From contig JAJRPJ010000010.1 in the NCBI GenBank assembly GCA_024280835.1, positions 124,001-188,000 of the forward strand: a DNA stretch of 64,000 bases, written 5' to 3'. The notes under the pieces were generated by a model. The model had not been told where the DNA came from and searched no databases. It saw only the letters and a program-made list of their open reading frames with translations. The DNA is from Candidatus Zixiibacteriota bacterium. GTDB lineage: Bacteria > Zixibacteria > MSB-5A5 > GN15 > JACZUZ01. The position numbers and the translations under genes are program-made. Below, piece after piece: positions 7,732 through 17,732 of the stretch; position 1 is the first letter of the stretch; every line of letters begins with the position of its first letter.

Positions 7732-9036
7732 ATGCTATTTGTTCTCTACAGAATTGTTGTTTTCGTCTTGTATGCGCTGGCTTTCCCTGTTCTGGGTTTG
7801 CTAGCGTTAGCAGGTTCGGTGAAGTGGCGCAATCGTTTGGGGCGGGGTTTTGGGATTAGTTTTGCAGCGCAAGGTAAATTGATTTGGGCTCATGCGGCCT
7901 CGGTTGGTGAGGCGCGCGCATTGGCGCATTTTGTTCGCGTTTATTGTCGGCGTAATAGTGACACGCGAGTTGTTGTGACGGTTGTGACTGATAGTGGTTA
8001 TCAAACTGCTAGCGCTGATCTTGATGATTTATTGCGTTCGGGAATTGTGGCTGTGCGTTATTTGCCGTTGGATTGTCCGCAATCAATTCGCAAAGCGTTG
8101 AAGAGTATTCGTCCTGATATAGTTATTTTCACTGAAACGGAAATTTGGCCAAATTGGACTGCGGCCTTGAGGGCGCGTGAGATACCCTATGTTTTGCTGA
8201 ATGCGCGTTTGACAGAGCGTTCACTGAAAGGGTACTTGAAAGCGCATTCATTTGTGGCGTCGACAATGGCGAACTACGAGATGATTATGTGCCAAAGTTC
8301 TGAGCATGCCGAGCGCTTTGCGGCACTGGGAGCGCCAATGGCGCGGATCTGTGTTTCGGGAAACATAAAGAATGATGCTCCGATCAATCTGGTTTCTTCT
8401 GAGAGGCAAGAAGCAGTACGCACTAGTTTGGGAGTAGCGCAGGAAGATTTTCTGGTGGTTTGCGGTTCGATTCGCACTGGTGAATTTGTGGGCGCTTTGG
8501 AAGTTTATCAGCGTTTATCAGTGCAATATCCACAGTTGCGTTTTGTTTTGGCGCCGCGACATCTTGAGCGTTGCGCAGAGATTCAGAATGAAGCTGAAAG
8601 ACTGGGGATAGCAGTTGAGATATTCAACGGAGAAACTGGTATTGATTGTAGTGGAACAAACGCTGTCATAATTGTTGATGTCTTTGGGGCGTTGCAGGAA
8701 TTGTATGGGGCCGCTGATTTGGCTTTTGTGGGTGGGACTATGGTTCCAATTGGTGGACATAATATTCTGGAGCCACCACAAGTTGGGACGCCTGTTGTTT
8801 TTGGGCCGCACACTGCTAATGTCACTGAAGGTGTCGCTTTGGTTGTCCAGCGCAACTGCGGTTTGCAGGTTGCCGATTGGAATGATTTTGAGGCGCAGGT
8901 CGAGCGAGTAGTTCTAGGTAAAGTTACTTTTGGGAAGTGGAATGACGAGAGTCATGATTCCATCCAAGGAGGAGCGGTTAGTCCTATGTTGTATTCGATT
9001 GAAAAGATTGAAGGAATCTTAGGGCATGGACTCTAG
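7732..9036 (+). CDS. waaA: Kdo transferase WaaA (KdtA)
   Basis: 434 residues. Residues 1-28 form a hydrophobic membrane anchor, followed by WAHAASVGEARAL, in which Glu60 is the family's proposed catalytic base. TETEIWPNW, LNARLTERSLKGY and the C-terminal FVGGTMVPIGGHNILEPP are characteristic of GT30 transferases. It adds 3-deoxy-D-manno-octulosonate from CMP-Kdo to the lipid A precursor at the cytoplasmic membrane. The number of Kdo residues added cannot be read from sequence. No Kdo synthesis gene (kdsA, kdsB) lies in the window. lpxK begins inside its last codons. Confidence 0.95.
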   Translation: MLFVLYRIVVFVLYALAFPVLGLLALAGSVKWRNRLGRGFGISFAAQGKLIWAHAASVGEARALAHFVRVYCRRNSDTRVVVTVVTDSGYQTASADLDDLLRSGIVAVRYLPLDCPQSIRKALKSIRPDIVIFTETEIWPNWTAALRAREIPYVLLNARLTERSLKGYLKAHSFVASTMANYEMIMCQSSEHAERFAALGAPMARICVSGNIKNDAPINLVSSERQEAVRTSLGVAQEDFLVVCGSIRTGEFVGALEVYQRLSVQYPQLRFVLAPRHLERCAEIQNEAERLGIAVEIFNGETGIDCSGTNAVIIVDVFGALQELYGAADLAFVGGTMVPIGGHNILEPPQVGTPVVFGPHTANVTEGVALVVQRNCGLQVADWNDFEAQVERVVLGKVTFGKWNDESHDSIQGGAVSPMLYSIEKIEGILGHGL

Positions 9037-10153
9037 TCGGCAAAATAGCAAGAATACTTCTGAGACTTTGTGGCTCAGAATTGTTTACGCCAAGTCAGGC
9101 TCAGTTTTGGGAGTCTTTCGGGCGTTTTTTCTGTGGCCTTTGTCATTGGTTTATCGTTTTGGTTTTGCCATTAGCAAATTATTGGCTCCAAAGGCGCTGG
9201 AATTACGGATACCTTTGATTGTCGTTGGTGGTATGACAGTTGGGGGGGCAGGTAAGACTCCGCTGGTGGCTTTGCTTGTTAGGCTTCTTCAAGCCAAAGG
9301 CAAAAATGTTGCTGTCGTTTGTTCGGGTTATGGCCGTAAAGACAAGACTGCGCTGATCGCCAATGGTGTGACACTTCTATCACGACCAGCGTCTGAAACG
9401 GGTGATGAACCTCGCGAATTGGCAGAGCAGTTTCCTGAAGTGTTTTTTGCAGTTTGTGAATCGAAGCGTGAAGCCCTTGGGGCGCTGTCGATGATGAAAT
9501 CACTGGATGTGATTGTGGTCGATGATGGTTTCCAGAGTCGGGGATTGGATCCAGATTTCTCAATTGTGCTAATCAACTCACGGTCTGTCGCGGCAGATTT
9601 TCGTCTTTTGCCTGTGGGACGCCTGCGAGAGCCGATGGAGGCTCTCCAAAGAGCAAATGTTGTGATTTATAGTAAGCTCGACTCTATTGATAATAAACCC
9701 GAACAACAGATTACAAAAGCAGTCGGCAGTAATTATACTGGGGTCACTTTTAATTCGGCTATTAATCTGGCTGTTAGTTGCGTCTATCCGACACACTCTG
9801 AAGCCTCTCAGGGGCAAGAGTTGCTTGGGGCAGTTTTGCTGGTTTCGGGGTTGGCGGATAATTCGGACTTTTGCCGTAGCGCAGAGCGTTTGGATATTCA
9901 ATCGGTTGGTTCGATTGGATTTCCTGACCACTTTCAGTATGATACAGAAAGCGTGGCGGATATCGCTACTCAGGCGAAAGAGCTTGGCGCAGCAGCGATT
10001 CTGACGAGCGCCAAGGATTGGGTTAAGCTCAAAGAGTTTGATTGGAGTTTGCAGGTTTGGGTTATGACTGTGCGAGCGGAAATTAGTGAAGAGGAAAAGT
10101 TTTCGGGCTTAATGTTTAGTGAAATTTTTCCAATTTCGAACATGCTTGATTGA
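9026..10153 (+). CDS. lpxK: Tetraacyldisaccharide 4'-kinase LpxK
   Basis: 375 residues, overlapping waaA by 11 bases, which suggests translational coupling. After an N-terminal hydrophobic segment (about 30-50) comes the P-loop VGGMTVGGAGKTPL (67-80), typical of LpxK. CSGYGRK, GDEPRELA, VDDGFQSRGLDPD and LLPVGRLREP follow, all family landmarks. It phosphorylates the 4' position of the lipid A disaccharide at the inner membrane. It is last of the lpx genes in this run; late acyltransferases (LpxL/M) and lpxD are not present here. Confidence 0.95.
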   Translation: MDSSRQNSKNTSETLWLRIVYAKSGSVLGVFRAFFLWPLSLVYRFGFAISKLLAPKALELRIPLIVVGGMTVGGAGKTPLVALLVRLLQAKGKNVAVVCSGYGRKDKTALIANGVTLLSRPASETGDEPRELAEQFPEVFFAVCESKREALGALSMMKSLDVIVVDDGFQSRGLDPDFSIVLINSRSVAADFRLLPVGRLREPMEALQRANVVIYSKLDSIDNKPEQQITKAVGSNYTGVTFNSAINLAVSCVYPTHSEASQGQELLGAVLLVSGLADNSDFCRSAERLDIQSVGSIGFPDHFQYDTESVADIATQAKELGAAAILTSAKDWVKLKEFDWSLQVWVMTVRAEISEEEKFSGLMFSEIFPISNMLD

Positions 10154-10176
10154 ACAAGTTAAGAGACAATACAAAT

Positions 10177-11889
10177 ATGACTATGAAACCAGAACGCATA
10201 GAATGTGACGTAGTTGTCATTGGCTCGGGTATCGGCGGACTGTCATACTCGCTGGCAGTAGCTGAGGGCAATCCCCAGCTGTCGGTTGCGATTGTCACTA
10301 AGAAGGAACAGCGCGAGTCTAATACGAATTATGCTCAGGGTGGCATTGCCACAGTTATGTCGCCGCTCGACAGTTTTGAAAGTCATCTAGCTGATACTAT
10401 TAAAACAGGCGCAGGACTTTGTCACCCAGAAGTAGTAGAAAAAGTTGTCAGGCGTGGCCCGCAGGCGATTAAGCGCTTAACTGAAATCGGAGTTTGTTTT
10501 ACACAGTTATCTTCCGGATCAACTTCCGAATCAGCTTCTGAGAAAGATAGCTCTGACAAGCAAGAGTTCGACCTTGCGCTTGAGGGGGGGCATAGCGCCA
10601 AGCGTGTGATTCATGCTGATGATTTAACGGGTCGAGAGATTGAACGCGCGCTTTTGACTGCTTGCCGTAACGCGCCCAATATGCGGCTCTATGAAAACCG
10701 TATTGCCTCGGATGTTTTGACCGCTCGTAGCGGAAACGGAATTTGCGCAACAGGTGTTGTGACATTTGATTCGACTACCGAGCGCTATGTGATTTTTGAT
10801 GCGAGGATTGTGATGCTGGCCACTGGTGGTGTTGGGCAGGTTTATCAATACACTACTAATCCTTCGATTGCCACAGGTGATGGCATTGCGATGGCCTTTC
10901 GGGCTGGCGCGGCGGTTGCTAATCTTGAATTTGTTCAGTTTCATCCAACTGCATTCTATGAAGAGGCCGAGCGTTCATTGCTAATCTCCGAAGCTGTGCG
11001 TGGGCATGGCGGAATATTGCGAACAATCAAAGGCCATGCCTTTATGCAGGACTATGACTCACGAGCGGATCTGGCGCCAAGAGATATTGTGGCTCGGGCA
11101 ATTGATAGTGAGTTGAAAAAATCTGGTGAGTCGCATGTGCTGTTGGATATCTCCAGTATTTCCACAGAAGACATACACAGCAGATTCCCCAATATTTATC
11201 AGGGTTGTTTGGATCGCGGAGTTGATATAACTAAAGAGGCGATTCCAGTTGTGCCCTCGGCGCATTATTTGTGTGGAGGTATTCGCGCTTCGCTTGAAGG
11301 AGTCACCAATGTCAAAGGTCTCTTGGTTTGTGGCGAAAGCGCACATACAGGCATGCACGGCGCTAACCGTCTGGCGAGTAATTCATTGCTGGAGGCGGTG
11401 GTGATGGCTGAATTTTCCGCTGAATGGACGGTCGCAAATATCGAAAAGTTCAGCCCGACATTTGGAGTGGCGGCGCCTGAGTATACGCGTATTGTTAATC
11501 GTGATACAGAGAACATAATCTTGGCTCATGAGCGTAAAGGTTTGAAGCAATTGATGTCTGATTATTTGGGTATTGTGCGCTCGCTTGATCGGCTTTCCTT
11601 GGCTCGTGAGCGATTGCTAAATATCAACGCCTTGATTGGGCGTGAATTTGCGCATTTGCCTGATGTCTATGCGGCGCTTGAGTTGCGCAATGTAGCATTA
11701 GTGGCGTTATTGATGACCGAGATGGCGCTACAGCGTCATGAGTCACGCGGATTGCATTATTTGGCGGACTATCCCGAAGCCAATGATTCGCGCTGGAAAC
11801 ACGATAGTATTATCGAACCGAAATCTGACTCAGTTTCTGGTTTGCTCAGAGAAATTGGAGAAATAAGCGGATACCATGTCTCAGATTGA
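10177..11889 (+). CDS. nadB: L-aspartate oxidase NadB
   Basis: 570 residues from the ATG at 10177; an in-frame TTG at 10150 would overlap lpxK by 4 bases. The FAD fold starts with CDVVVIGSGIGGLSYSLA. NTNYAQGGIATV, EGGHSAKRVIHADDLTGRE, EFVQFHPTAFY and RGHGGILRT follow in the order of the succinate dehydrogenase/aspartate oxidase flavoproteins. GANRLASNSLLEAVVMAE and the C-terminal helical domain complete the enzyme. It oxidises aspartate to iminoaspartate, the first step of de novo NAD synthesis. nadA and nadC are not in the window. The 3' end overlaps guaA by 14 bases. Confidence 0.95.
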   Translation: MTMKPERIECDVVVIGSGIGGLSYSLAVAEGNPQLSVAIVTKKEQRESNTNYAQGGIATVMSPLDSFESHLADTIKTGAGLCHPEVVEKVVRRGPQAIKRLTEIGVCFTQLSSGSTSESASEKDSSDKQEFDLALEGGHSAKRVIHADDLTGREIERALLTACRNAPNMRLYENRIASDVLTARSGNGICATGVVTFDSTTERYVIFDARIVMLATGGVGQVYQYTTNPSIATGDGIAMAFRAGAAVANLEFVQFHPTAFYEEAERSLLISEAVRGHGGILRTIKGHAFMQDYDSRADLAPRDIVARAIDSELKKSGESHVLLDISSISTEDIHSRFPNIYQGCLDRGVDITKEAIPVVPSAHYLCGGIRASLEGVTNVKGLLVCGESAHTGMHGANRLASNSLLEAVVMAEFSAEWTVANIEKFSPTFGVAAPEYTRIVNRDTENIILAHERKGLKQLMSDYLGIVRSLDRLSLARERLLNINALIGREFAHLPDVYAALELRNVALVALLMTEMALQRHESRGLHYLADYPEANDSRWKHDSIIEPKSDSVSGLLREIGEISGYHVSD

Positions 11890-13474
11890 ATCGGCAAAAG
11901 CTACATTGGAAAATAAACCTTCGTCTTCACATCTAGGTGAGATGATTTTAATTATAGATTTTGGCTCGCAGTTCACCCAGTTGATTGCGCGTCGTGTCCG
12001 CGAGGCGCATGTCTATTGCGAAATTATGCCCTGCACACATTCTTTGGCTGAATATGCTAACGCTGATGTGCGTGGCTATATCCTCTCTGGCGGTCCGAGT
12101 TCATTGACTGACGCAGAAGCGCCTCGGGCTCCTGAAGGTCTTTTTGAGACTGACAAACCGATTCTTGGTGTTTGCTATGGTATGCAGTTGATTGCCGACG
12201 AATTCGGAGCCAAGCTCGAAAAATCGAGTTCACGTGAGTATGGAAAAGCTGAACTATCGATTGGCGGAGGCCAAAAAGATGATCCGCTCTTTTCGGGATT
12301 GAAAGCAAATAGTAAGGCTTGGATGAGTCATGGCGATTCGATAGTTACATTGCCTGATGGATTTGAAACGACCGCGAGCACAGACTCTCTGACGATTGCG
12401 GCTTTCAAAAATCTCAAGCGCAACATTTTTGGTGTACAGTTTCATCCAGAAGTTTCGCATACCGAAGAAGGTCGCGGAATCATAAATAATTTCCTGACAG
12501 GGATTTGCAATTGCTCTGGAGATTGGACCGACGAAAAGTTTATTGATACTGCTATCGCTAGTATTCGCGAAAAAGTCGGCGATGGAAAAGTTGTTCTTGG
12601 AATCTCAGGCGGAGTAGATTCGTCAGTGGCGGCGATGTTATTGCACCGTGCGATTGGTGACCGTTTATATCCGATATTTGTTGATAACGGTCTTTTGCGC
12701 AAGGATGAGTTCACCTCGGTGATGGAGATGTTTGAGGAGCTTGAGATATCTGTTACTGGAGTGGATGCGACCAAGTTGTTTATGGAGCGACTTAGCGGTG
12801 TTAGCGATCCTGAGAAAAAGCGTAAAATAATCGGCGCGGCGTTTATTGATATTTTTGAAGAGGAATCTGAGAAAATCGGCGGTGTCGATTTTCTGGCTCA
12901 AGGGACATTGTATCCTGATGTGATTGAATCTGTTTCTTTCAAGGGGCCTTCGGTGACTATTAAGTCGCATCACAATGTTGGTGGCCTTAAAGATCGTATG
13001 AAGTTGAAGTTGGTCGAGCCACTTCGAGAGCTATTCAAAGACGAAGTTCGTTCGGTTGGGGTTGCTTTGGGATTGGCGCCGAAGTTTCTGGCTCGTCATC
13101 CATTTCCAGGGCCTGGGCTGGCGGTTCGTATTTTGGGAGATATAACCGATGAGCGCCGGAGGATACTGCGTGAGGCTGATGCGGTATTTATTGAAGAATT
13201 ATATTCGACAGGTCAATATGATCTCATCTGGCAGGCATTTGCGGTATTGTTGCCGATTCGTACAGTTGGTGTGATGGGCGATGAGCGCACTTATGAGCAT
13301 GTGATTGCTTTGCGCGCGGTGACCTCGCTGGATGGAATGACCGCTGATTGGGCGCGGATTCCTGGTGATATACTGGCAAAAATCTCAAATCGGATTATCA
13401 ATGAAGTTTCTGGTGTGAATCGTGTGACCTATGATATTTCCTCAAAACCGCCTGCGACTATTGAGTGGGAATAG
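11876..13474 (+). CDS. guaA: GMP synthase (glutamine-hydrolysing)
   Basis: 532 residues. The N-terminal class I glutamine amidotransferase has GVCYGMQ with the nucleophile Cys100, and FGVQFHPEVSHTEEG with the His and Glu of the triad. The ATP pyrophosphatase loop is GISGGVDSSVAA at about 243-254. The C-terminal dimerisation domain ends KPPATIEWE, as in nearly all GuaA proteins. It converts XMP to GMP. An extension of about 22 residues before MILIIDFGSQ is longer than in E. coli; an internal ATG at 11942 could be the true start, but the upstream ATG is kept because the frame is open and coupled to nadB. Confidence 0.96.
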   Translation: MSQIESAKATLENKPSSSHLGEMILIIDFGSQFTQLIARRVREAHVYCEIMPCTHSLAEYANADVRGYILSGGPSSLTDAEAPRAPEGLFETDKPILGVCYGMQLIADEFGAKLEKSSSREYGKAELSIGGGQKDDPLFSGLKANSKAWMSHGDSIVTLPDGFETTASTDSLTIAAFKNLKRNIFGVQFHPEVSHTEEGRGIINNFLTGICNCSGDWTDEKFIDTAIASIREKVGDGKVVLGISGGVDSSVAAMLLHRAIGDRLYPIFVDNGLLRKDEFTSVMEMFEELEISVTGVDATKLFMERLSGVSDPEKKRKIIGAAFIDIFEEESEKIGGVDFLAQGTLYPDVIESVSFKGPSVTIKSHHNVGGLKDRMKLKLVEPLRELFKDEVRSVGVALGLAPKFLARHPFPGPGLAVRILGDITDERRRILREADAVFIEELYSTGQYDLIWQAFAVLLPIRTVGVMGDERTYEHVIALRAVTSLDGMTADWARIPGDILAKISNRIINEVSGVNRVTYDISSKPPATIEWE

Positions 13475-13681
13475 ATTCGGTGAGAATATTCCAAGAGTAG
13501 TGAACTTGGCGGCTGATTTTGCGTTGCAAGTTATTGTGGATTTGACAGTTGGCTTCCACAATGTATATTCACCCTCCGATGGGTTGGTTTCTCATCAGGG
13601 CTTGAGATAGTTCAAGTTTTTTGCCAAAGTTCAATAGAGAAATATTACAAATAAATCTACAAGAAGAATCAAAAAGATATT

Positions 13682-14758
13682 GTGGTTCAAGACGTTATGA
13701 ATTTTGAGACAGCCGAAGTAAATTTACGCAATGGGTCTAATAGTGGCTCATCAGATGGCTCTCAATCTGAGAAACGCCTCGATTCTTCGGAGTTGGTGCG
13801 CTTAATTGAACCAGTCAAAGCTGATTTTACTGTCTTTGATGACAAAATGGCGGAATTTATGAAGGGCGACAGTCCGCTGATTTCTTCGATTGCTCAGCAT
13901 TTACTCAAGAGCAAAGGCAAACGTATTCGCCCAGCATTGCTGTTTCTCCTGACTCGCGCCGCGGGCGCTTGTAACAAACATACTGTAGACGCTTCATTAG
14001 CGATTGAGCTAATTCACGCCGCAACATTGTTGCATGATGATGTTGTCGATGAATCTTATATGCGCCGCAATCAAGAGACTGTCAATGCCAAATGGACGAA
14101 TTTGATTTCTGTGCTAATGGGCGATTATCTGTTTGCCAAGGCTTTCAAAATCATGAGTTCGATTGGTTCATTGCAATTGATGAATGCAATCTCACGGGCT
14201 ACTGAGCAAGTCTCAGTTGGTGAATTGCGGCAAATTGAAGAGACTCGTAACTATGATGTCTCTGAAAGAGAATATCTTGGCATAATCGGCGACAAGACGG
14301 CTTCGCTTTTTGATGTGGCCTGTCAGGTTGGCCCGATTCTGGGTGGTCTGGATGAAGAAACTCGGATTAAGTGTTCGCAGTTTGGCTCAGCTTTGGGCGC
14401 ATCTTTCCAGATTGCTGATGACCTCTTGGATTTTGTTGGTGATGCGCGTGTCACTGGTAAAGAGCCAGGCAATGATGTCATGACTGGCAAGGTGACTTTG
14501 CCGCTGATCTATTCATTGCAACATGGCGACAGCGCTAAAGCTGAAAAGGTCAAGAAGTTGCTGACCGAGGGTGTCAACCAAGAGGGTTTCCAGCAGGTTC
14601 TCGAATTTGTTCGTGTTTCTGGTGGTATTGATTATGCTTATAATCGCGCTGAGCAAATTTGCGAAGAGGGTTTCGCTGGCGTGAAATTCCTTGATGGCTC
14701 CGAATATTTCGAATCTCTGACTGAAATAGCACATTTTGCCACTCGACGAGCTGGTTGA
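13682..14758 (+). CDS. Long-chain polyprenyl diphosphate synthase (IspB-like)
   Basis: 358 residues from a GTG at 13682; an ATG at 13697 is an alternative and neither has a strong ribosome site. The trans-isoprenyl diphosphate synthase signature is complete: KGKRIRPALLFLL, the first Asp-rich motif LLHDDVVDESYMRR, GDYLFAKAFK, the second motif QIADDLLDFVG, and GKVTLPLIY. The first 40 residues are polar and serine-rich. The product is probably the C35-C50 tail of the respiratory quinone, which fits the ETF-quinone oxidoreductase downstream. Chain length cannot be fixed by eye. About 200 bases separate it from guaA, so it probably has its own promoter. Confidence 0.9.
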   Translation: MVQDVMNFETAEVNLRNGSNSGSSDGSQSEKRLDSSELVRLIEPVKADFTVFDDKMAEFMKGDSPLISSIAQHLLKSKGKRIRPALLFLLTRAAGACNKHTVDASLAIELIHAATLLHDDVVDESYMRRNQETVNAKWTNLISVLMGDYLFAKAFKIMSSIGSLQLMNAISRATEQVSVGELRQIEETRNYDVSEREYLGIIGDKTASLFDVACQVGPILGGLDEETRIKCSQFGSALGASFQIADDLLDFVGDARVTGKEPGNDVMTGKVTLPLIYSLQHGDSAKAEKVKKLLTEGVNQEGFQQVLEFVRVSGGIDYAYNRAEQICEEGFAGVKFLDGSEYFESLTEIAHFATRRAG

Positions 14759-14878
14759 GCGTTTATTTTTGTGGCTCTTTTCACGGTGCATGGTCTTTGT
14801 GCGTTGTTCATTGTCTTTCTCTAAACTTTCTCGGCTTGTTTCTGGCGCTAATCGAGCGAAAGCGCAGTATAAGACACT

Positions 14879-17197
14879 ATGAGTGACATCTCCCATTTCT
14901 CAATAGAGTTTCTTAGCAAATCACCGTTCCTTGGCTGGAGCGCGTTGGCTATGCTTTTGGCTCTTTCATTCTATCATTATCGTCGCACTAATCCACCATT
15001 GCCCGCCAAAGTGAAGTATCCATTGCTGGCATTGCGCGCTATTGCTTTGATAGCTTTGTTTTTGACGCTGTTGGAGCCAGTGATTTCATATGGTCTCAAT
15101 GGTGAGCGTCGTCAGAGAGTGACTGTTGCTTTGGATGTCTCGGGTTCGATGCGCCAGTCGCAAGATGGCTCATCGCGTTTGAAAACTGTTGATAGCGTTT
15201 TTGCTAGCGGTGATAATCTCTTGGGGAGATTGTCTGAGGATTACGATATTACTTGGCGGTATTTCGCTGATAGTTTGATGAAGACTCGTGAGGCGGTTAA
15301 TGCTGAAAGTTCTGATAAGAATACTTCTGGGTCGATTAGCGGCACGGCGCTTGGTGAGTCAATTGCAGAGTTAGCGCAAAGTGATATTGATCAACCCGCG
15401 GATTTTTGGCTTTTGATTTCTGATGGCATCAATAATTCTGGTCGGGAGCCAGTTCAGGTTAGCGATGAGTTGCAAACACCGCTGTATACGATTGGCGTGG
15501 GTGAGCAGTCTCAGGATTTTGATATTGAAATTGCCGAAATCGGATTCAACCCTGTGGCGTATGTTGGCGCTGAAACTCCAATCAATATCTCTTTGCGATG
15601 GCGTGGAGTAGGCGAGACGGCGCTTGAAGCGCAGGTTGTTTTGCGTGAAGTTGACTCCGATGGCGCTACCGTTAAACCCTCTAGTTCGACATCTTCAAAA
15701 ACAATACAGAGAATCAAACTTGGCCGAGGAGAGTTAAGCTCTGAAATTGAACTGCAATACACGCCGACTAAGCCTGGGGCTGTTTTTCTGTCGGCGATTG
15801 TTACTACTGCGGCTAATGAACGTCGCGCCGAGAATAATTCTCGTGTGTTTTCAATTAAGGTTCTCAAGAGTCGATTGAAAGTGGCGCTAGTTAGCGAAAC
15901 GCTTAGCTGGGATTACAAATTTATCAAGCAGGCGCTAAACGAGAATGAGCGTGTTGAGGTAAGTGATTTTGTGGAGAAACAAGAGGGGCTTTATCTGGGA
16001 GATAAGTTTCCGGCGACCCAAGGTGCGGTCAATGAATTTGATATTATTATTCTCCTGAATCCATCAGCGGCCAGAGGCGACAATCGCTATCGACTTCTGC
16101 AGAACTATGTGAGTGGTCATGGTGGGGGACTGTTTGTTGTTGGTGGGGCTGTGATTGGGAATGGGAATGGTGTTGGCTCGTTGTTGCCGCTGACTGTGGC
16201 TTCGGGGTATCGCGCTGACCTTCAGCGTAGCACTGCAATTAGTTTACGTGGCGAGAATATACTGCACCCTGCATTGAGAATAGCCAAAGAGAATGAAGAT
16301 GTGCGTGAAGTTTGGCGGAGTTTCCCACCGTTTGTTTCGGTGACCCCGTTGACTGAAGTTGATTCCGATTCAGGTGAGGTTTTGGTTTTGGCGGAAAGTG
16401 ATTACCAAATCGAAGTTCCTAAGCCTAGGGTTCTCAATAGGATTGTTCCGCCAGGTGACACCGCCCAATCTGGACCGACTAAGCCAATTATTTTATTGGC
16501 GGCGCAAAAACGTGGCTCGGGTAAGGTCTTGCAACTCCATGGCGCTCCGCTTTGGCGAATGGCTTTCCAGTCGGTGTCTACCGAACAAACCACAGAGCAT
16601 TTTAGTGAGTTTATCAATGGGGCTGTTAATTGGCTTTCGGTGACAGAGGATATTTCACCTGTGAAAATCGAACCTGAGCGCTCTATTTATTCTCGCGGCG
16701 AGGTTATGGTATTTTCTGGTTCAGCTTTTGATCAAAGTTACAGAGCTTTAGATGGCTATAGCGCTGATGTATTTCTCTATGGCCAGAATAATACAACAGA
16801 TACTTTGGTAGCGACTCTACAAGAGGTGGGAGTTGGGAGTTATCGCGCTGAATTCAGCGGACTAACACCTGGGACATATCGCTATGAGGGACGTTCATTT
16901 GTCGATGGTGAGTTAATCAAAACCGACACTGGCAGAGTGCAAGTCACTCAGTATTCACTTGAACAACGCGAGACCAGACCAGATTTTGGTTCGCTACAAA
17001 CTATAGCGCAAAAGACGGGTGGCAAGTATGCGCATATCTCACGTCTAGATGATTTGGCGCAGGTGTTCTCTGGTGAGAAGATAATCGTTTCTGAAGAAGT
17101 AGAATTCCCGCTCCGTGGTGATTGGCGTTTTCTTGCGATTTTCATAGCGGCGCTTTCTATTGAGTGGTTTATTCGCAAACGCTTGCAACTGCTTTAG
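14879..17197 (+). CDS. Membrane-anchored VWA-domain protein
   Basis: 772 residues. Two membrane helices (about 15-33 and 47-70) precede a von Willebrand A domain with the MIDAS motif DVSGSM (86-91), TALGES and a later LISDGINNSG. The middle resembles Ig-like and glutamine-amidotransferase-like modules (IILLNPSAARGDNRY, SGHGGGLFVVGGA). The C-terminus ends in another membrane helix (DWRFLAIFIAALSIEWFIRK). The plan matches large BatA-like/membrane VWA proteins of FCB and planctomycete genomes whose function is unknown. No MoxR ATPase or BatA/B partner is adjacent. The ATG at 14879 is taken because the first helix begins just after it. Confidence 0.75.
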   Translation: MSDISHFSIEFLSKSPFLGWSALAMLLALSFYHYRRTNPPLPAKVKYPLLALRAIALIALFLTLLEPVISYGLNGERRQRVTVALDVSGSMRQSQDGSSRLKTVDSVFASGDNLLGRLSEDYDITWRYFADSLMKTREAVNAESSDKNTSGSISGTALGESIAELAQSDIDQPADFWLLISDGINNSGREPVQVSDELQTPLYTIGVGEQSQDFDIEIAEIGFNPVAYVGAETPINISLRWRGVGETALEAQVVLREVDSDGATVKPSSSTSSKTIQRIKLGRGELSSEIELQYTPTKPGAVFLSAIVTTAANERRAENNSRVFSIKVLKSRLKVALVSETLSWDYKFIKQALNENERVEVSDFVEKQEGLYLGDKFPATQGAVNEFDIIILLNPSAARGDNRYRLLQNYVSGHGGGLFVVGGAVIGNGNGVGSLLPLTVASGYRADLQRSTAISLRGENILHPALRIAKENEDVREVWRSFPPFVSVTPLTEVDSDSGEVLVLAESDYQIEVPKPRVLNRIVPPGDTAQSGPTKPIILLAAQKRGSGKVLQLHGAPLWRMAFQSVSTEQTTEHFSEFINGAVNWLSVTEDISPVKIEPERSIYSRGEVMVFSGSAFDQSYRALDGYSADVFLYGQNNTTDTLVATLQEVGVGSYRAEFSGLTPGTYRYEGRSFVDGELIKTDTGRVQVTQYSLEQRETRPDFGSLQTIAQKTGGKYAHISRLDDLAQVFSGEKIIVSEEVEFPLRGDWRFLAIFIAALSIEWFIRKRLQLL

Positions 17198-17293
17198 CAG
17201 TTCCATCACCACAGGGTTGGTCAAACGCCTAAAACAGCGCTACTCAGGCTACTCTATACATACATTGTAATGATAATTCCAAAGGAGAGGACA

Positions 17294-17710
17294 ATGAAAC
17301 GTAAAAACATCTCAAGTGGCGCTCCATGGGAAGATATCGTCGGCTATTCACGAGCGGTGCGTTCTGGTAACATGGTGTTTGTCACTGGTACTATAGGTCT
17401 CGGATCTGATGGGGCTGTTGTTTCTCCTGACGATATCTACGCGCAGACTAAACGTGCTTTGGAGATTGTCACTATTGCGCTGAAAGAAGCTGGCGCTGAA
17501 GTGAGTGATGTTGTGCGCACCAGAATGTTCGTGACGGATATTTCAAGGTGGCGCGAAGTTGGAAAAGCTCATGGGGAAGTGTTCTCCCAAATTAAGCCAG
17601 CGACAACGATGGTGGAAGTTAGACGGTTGATTGATGATGAGGCGCTGGTTGAGATTGAAGTTGATGCGGTGATTGAAGCTGAATCTGTGATTGAAGAAAA
17701 CTCTCGATAG
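17294..17710 (+). CDS. RidA/YjgF-family protein
   Basis: 138 residues from the ATG at 17294, preceded by AAGGAGAGG; an in-frame start at 17270 lies upstream of that site. YSRAVRSGNMVFVTGTIG near the N-terminus, VVRTRMFVTDI in the middle and ALVEIEVDAVIEAE at the end match the chorismate-mutase-like RidA fold. Classical RidA removes reactive 2-aminoacrylate, using a conserved Arg and Glu; this protein looks closer to the COG0251 paralogues, so the exact substrate is open. It is last in its direction and converges on the gene at 17733. Confidence 0.88.
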   Translation: MKRKNISSGAPWEDIVGYSRAVRSGNMVFVTGTIGLGSDGAVVSPDDIYAQTKRALEIVTIALKEAGAEVSDVVRTRMFVTDISRWREVGKAHGEVFSQIKPATTMVEVRRLIDDEALVEIEVDAVIEAESVIEENSR

Positions 17711-17732
17711 TGTGCTCTACAAAGGAGAGAGG

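Noticed and set aside
13601-13622. Short hairpin with T-tract after guaA
   Set aside because: The stem is only 5 bp and A/T-rich; too weak to call a terminator, though a T6 follows.
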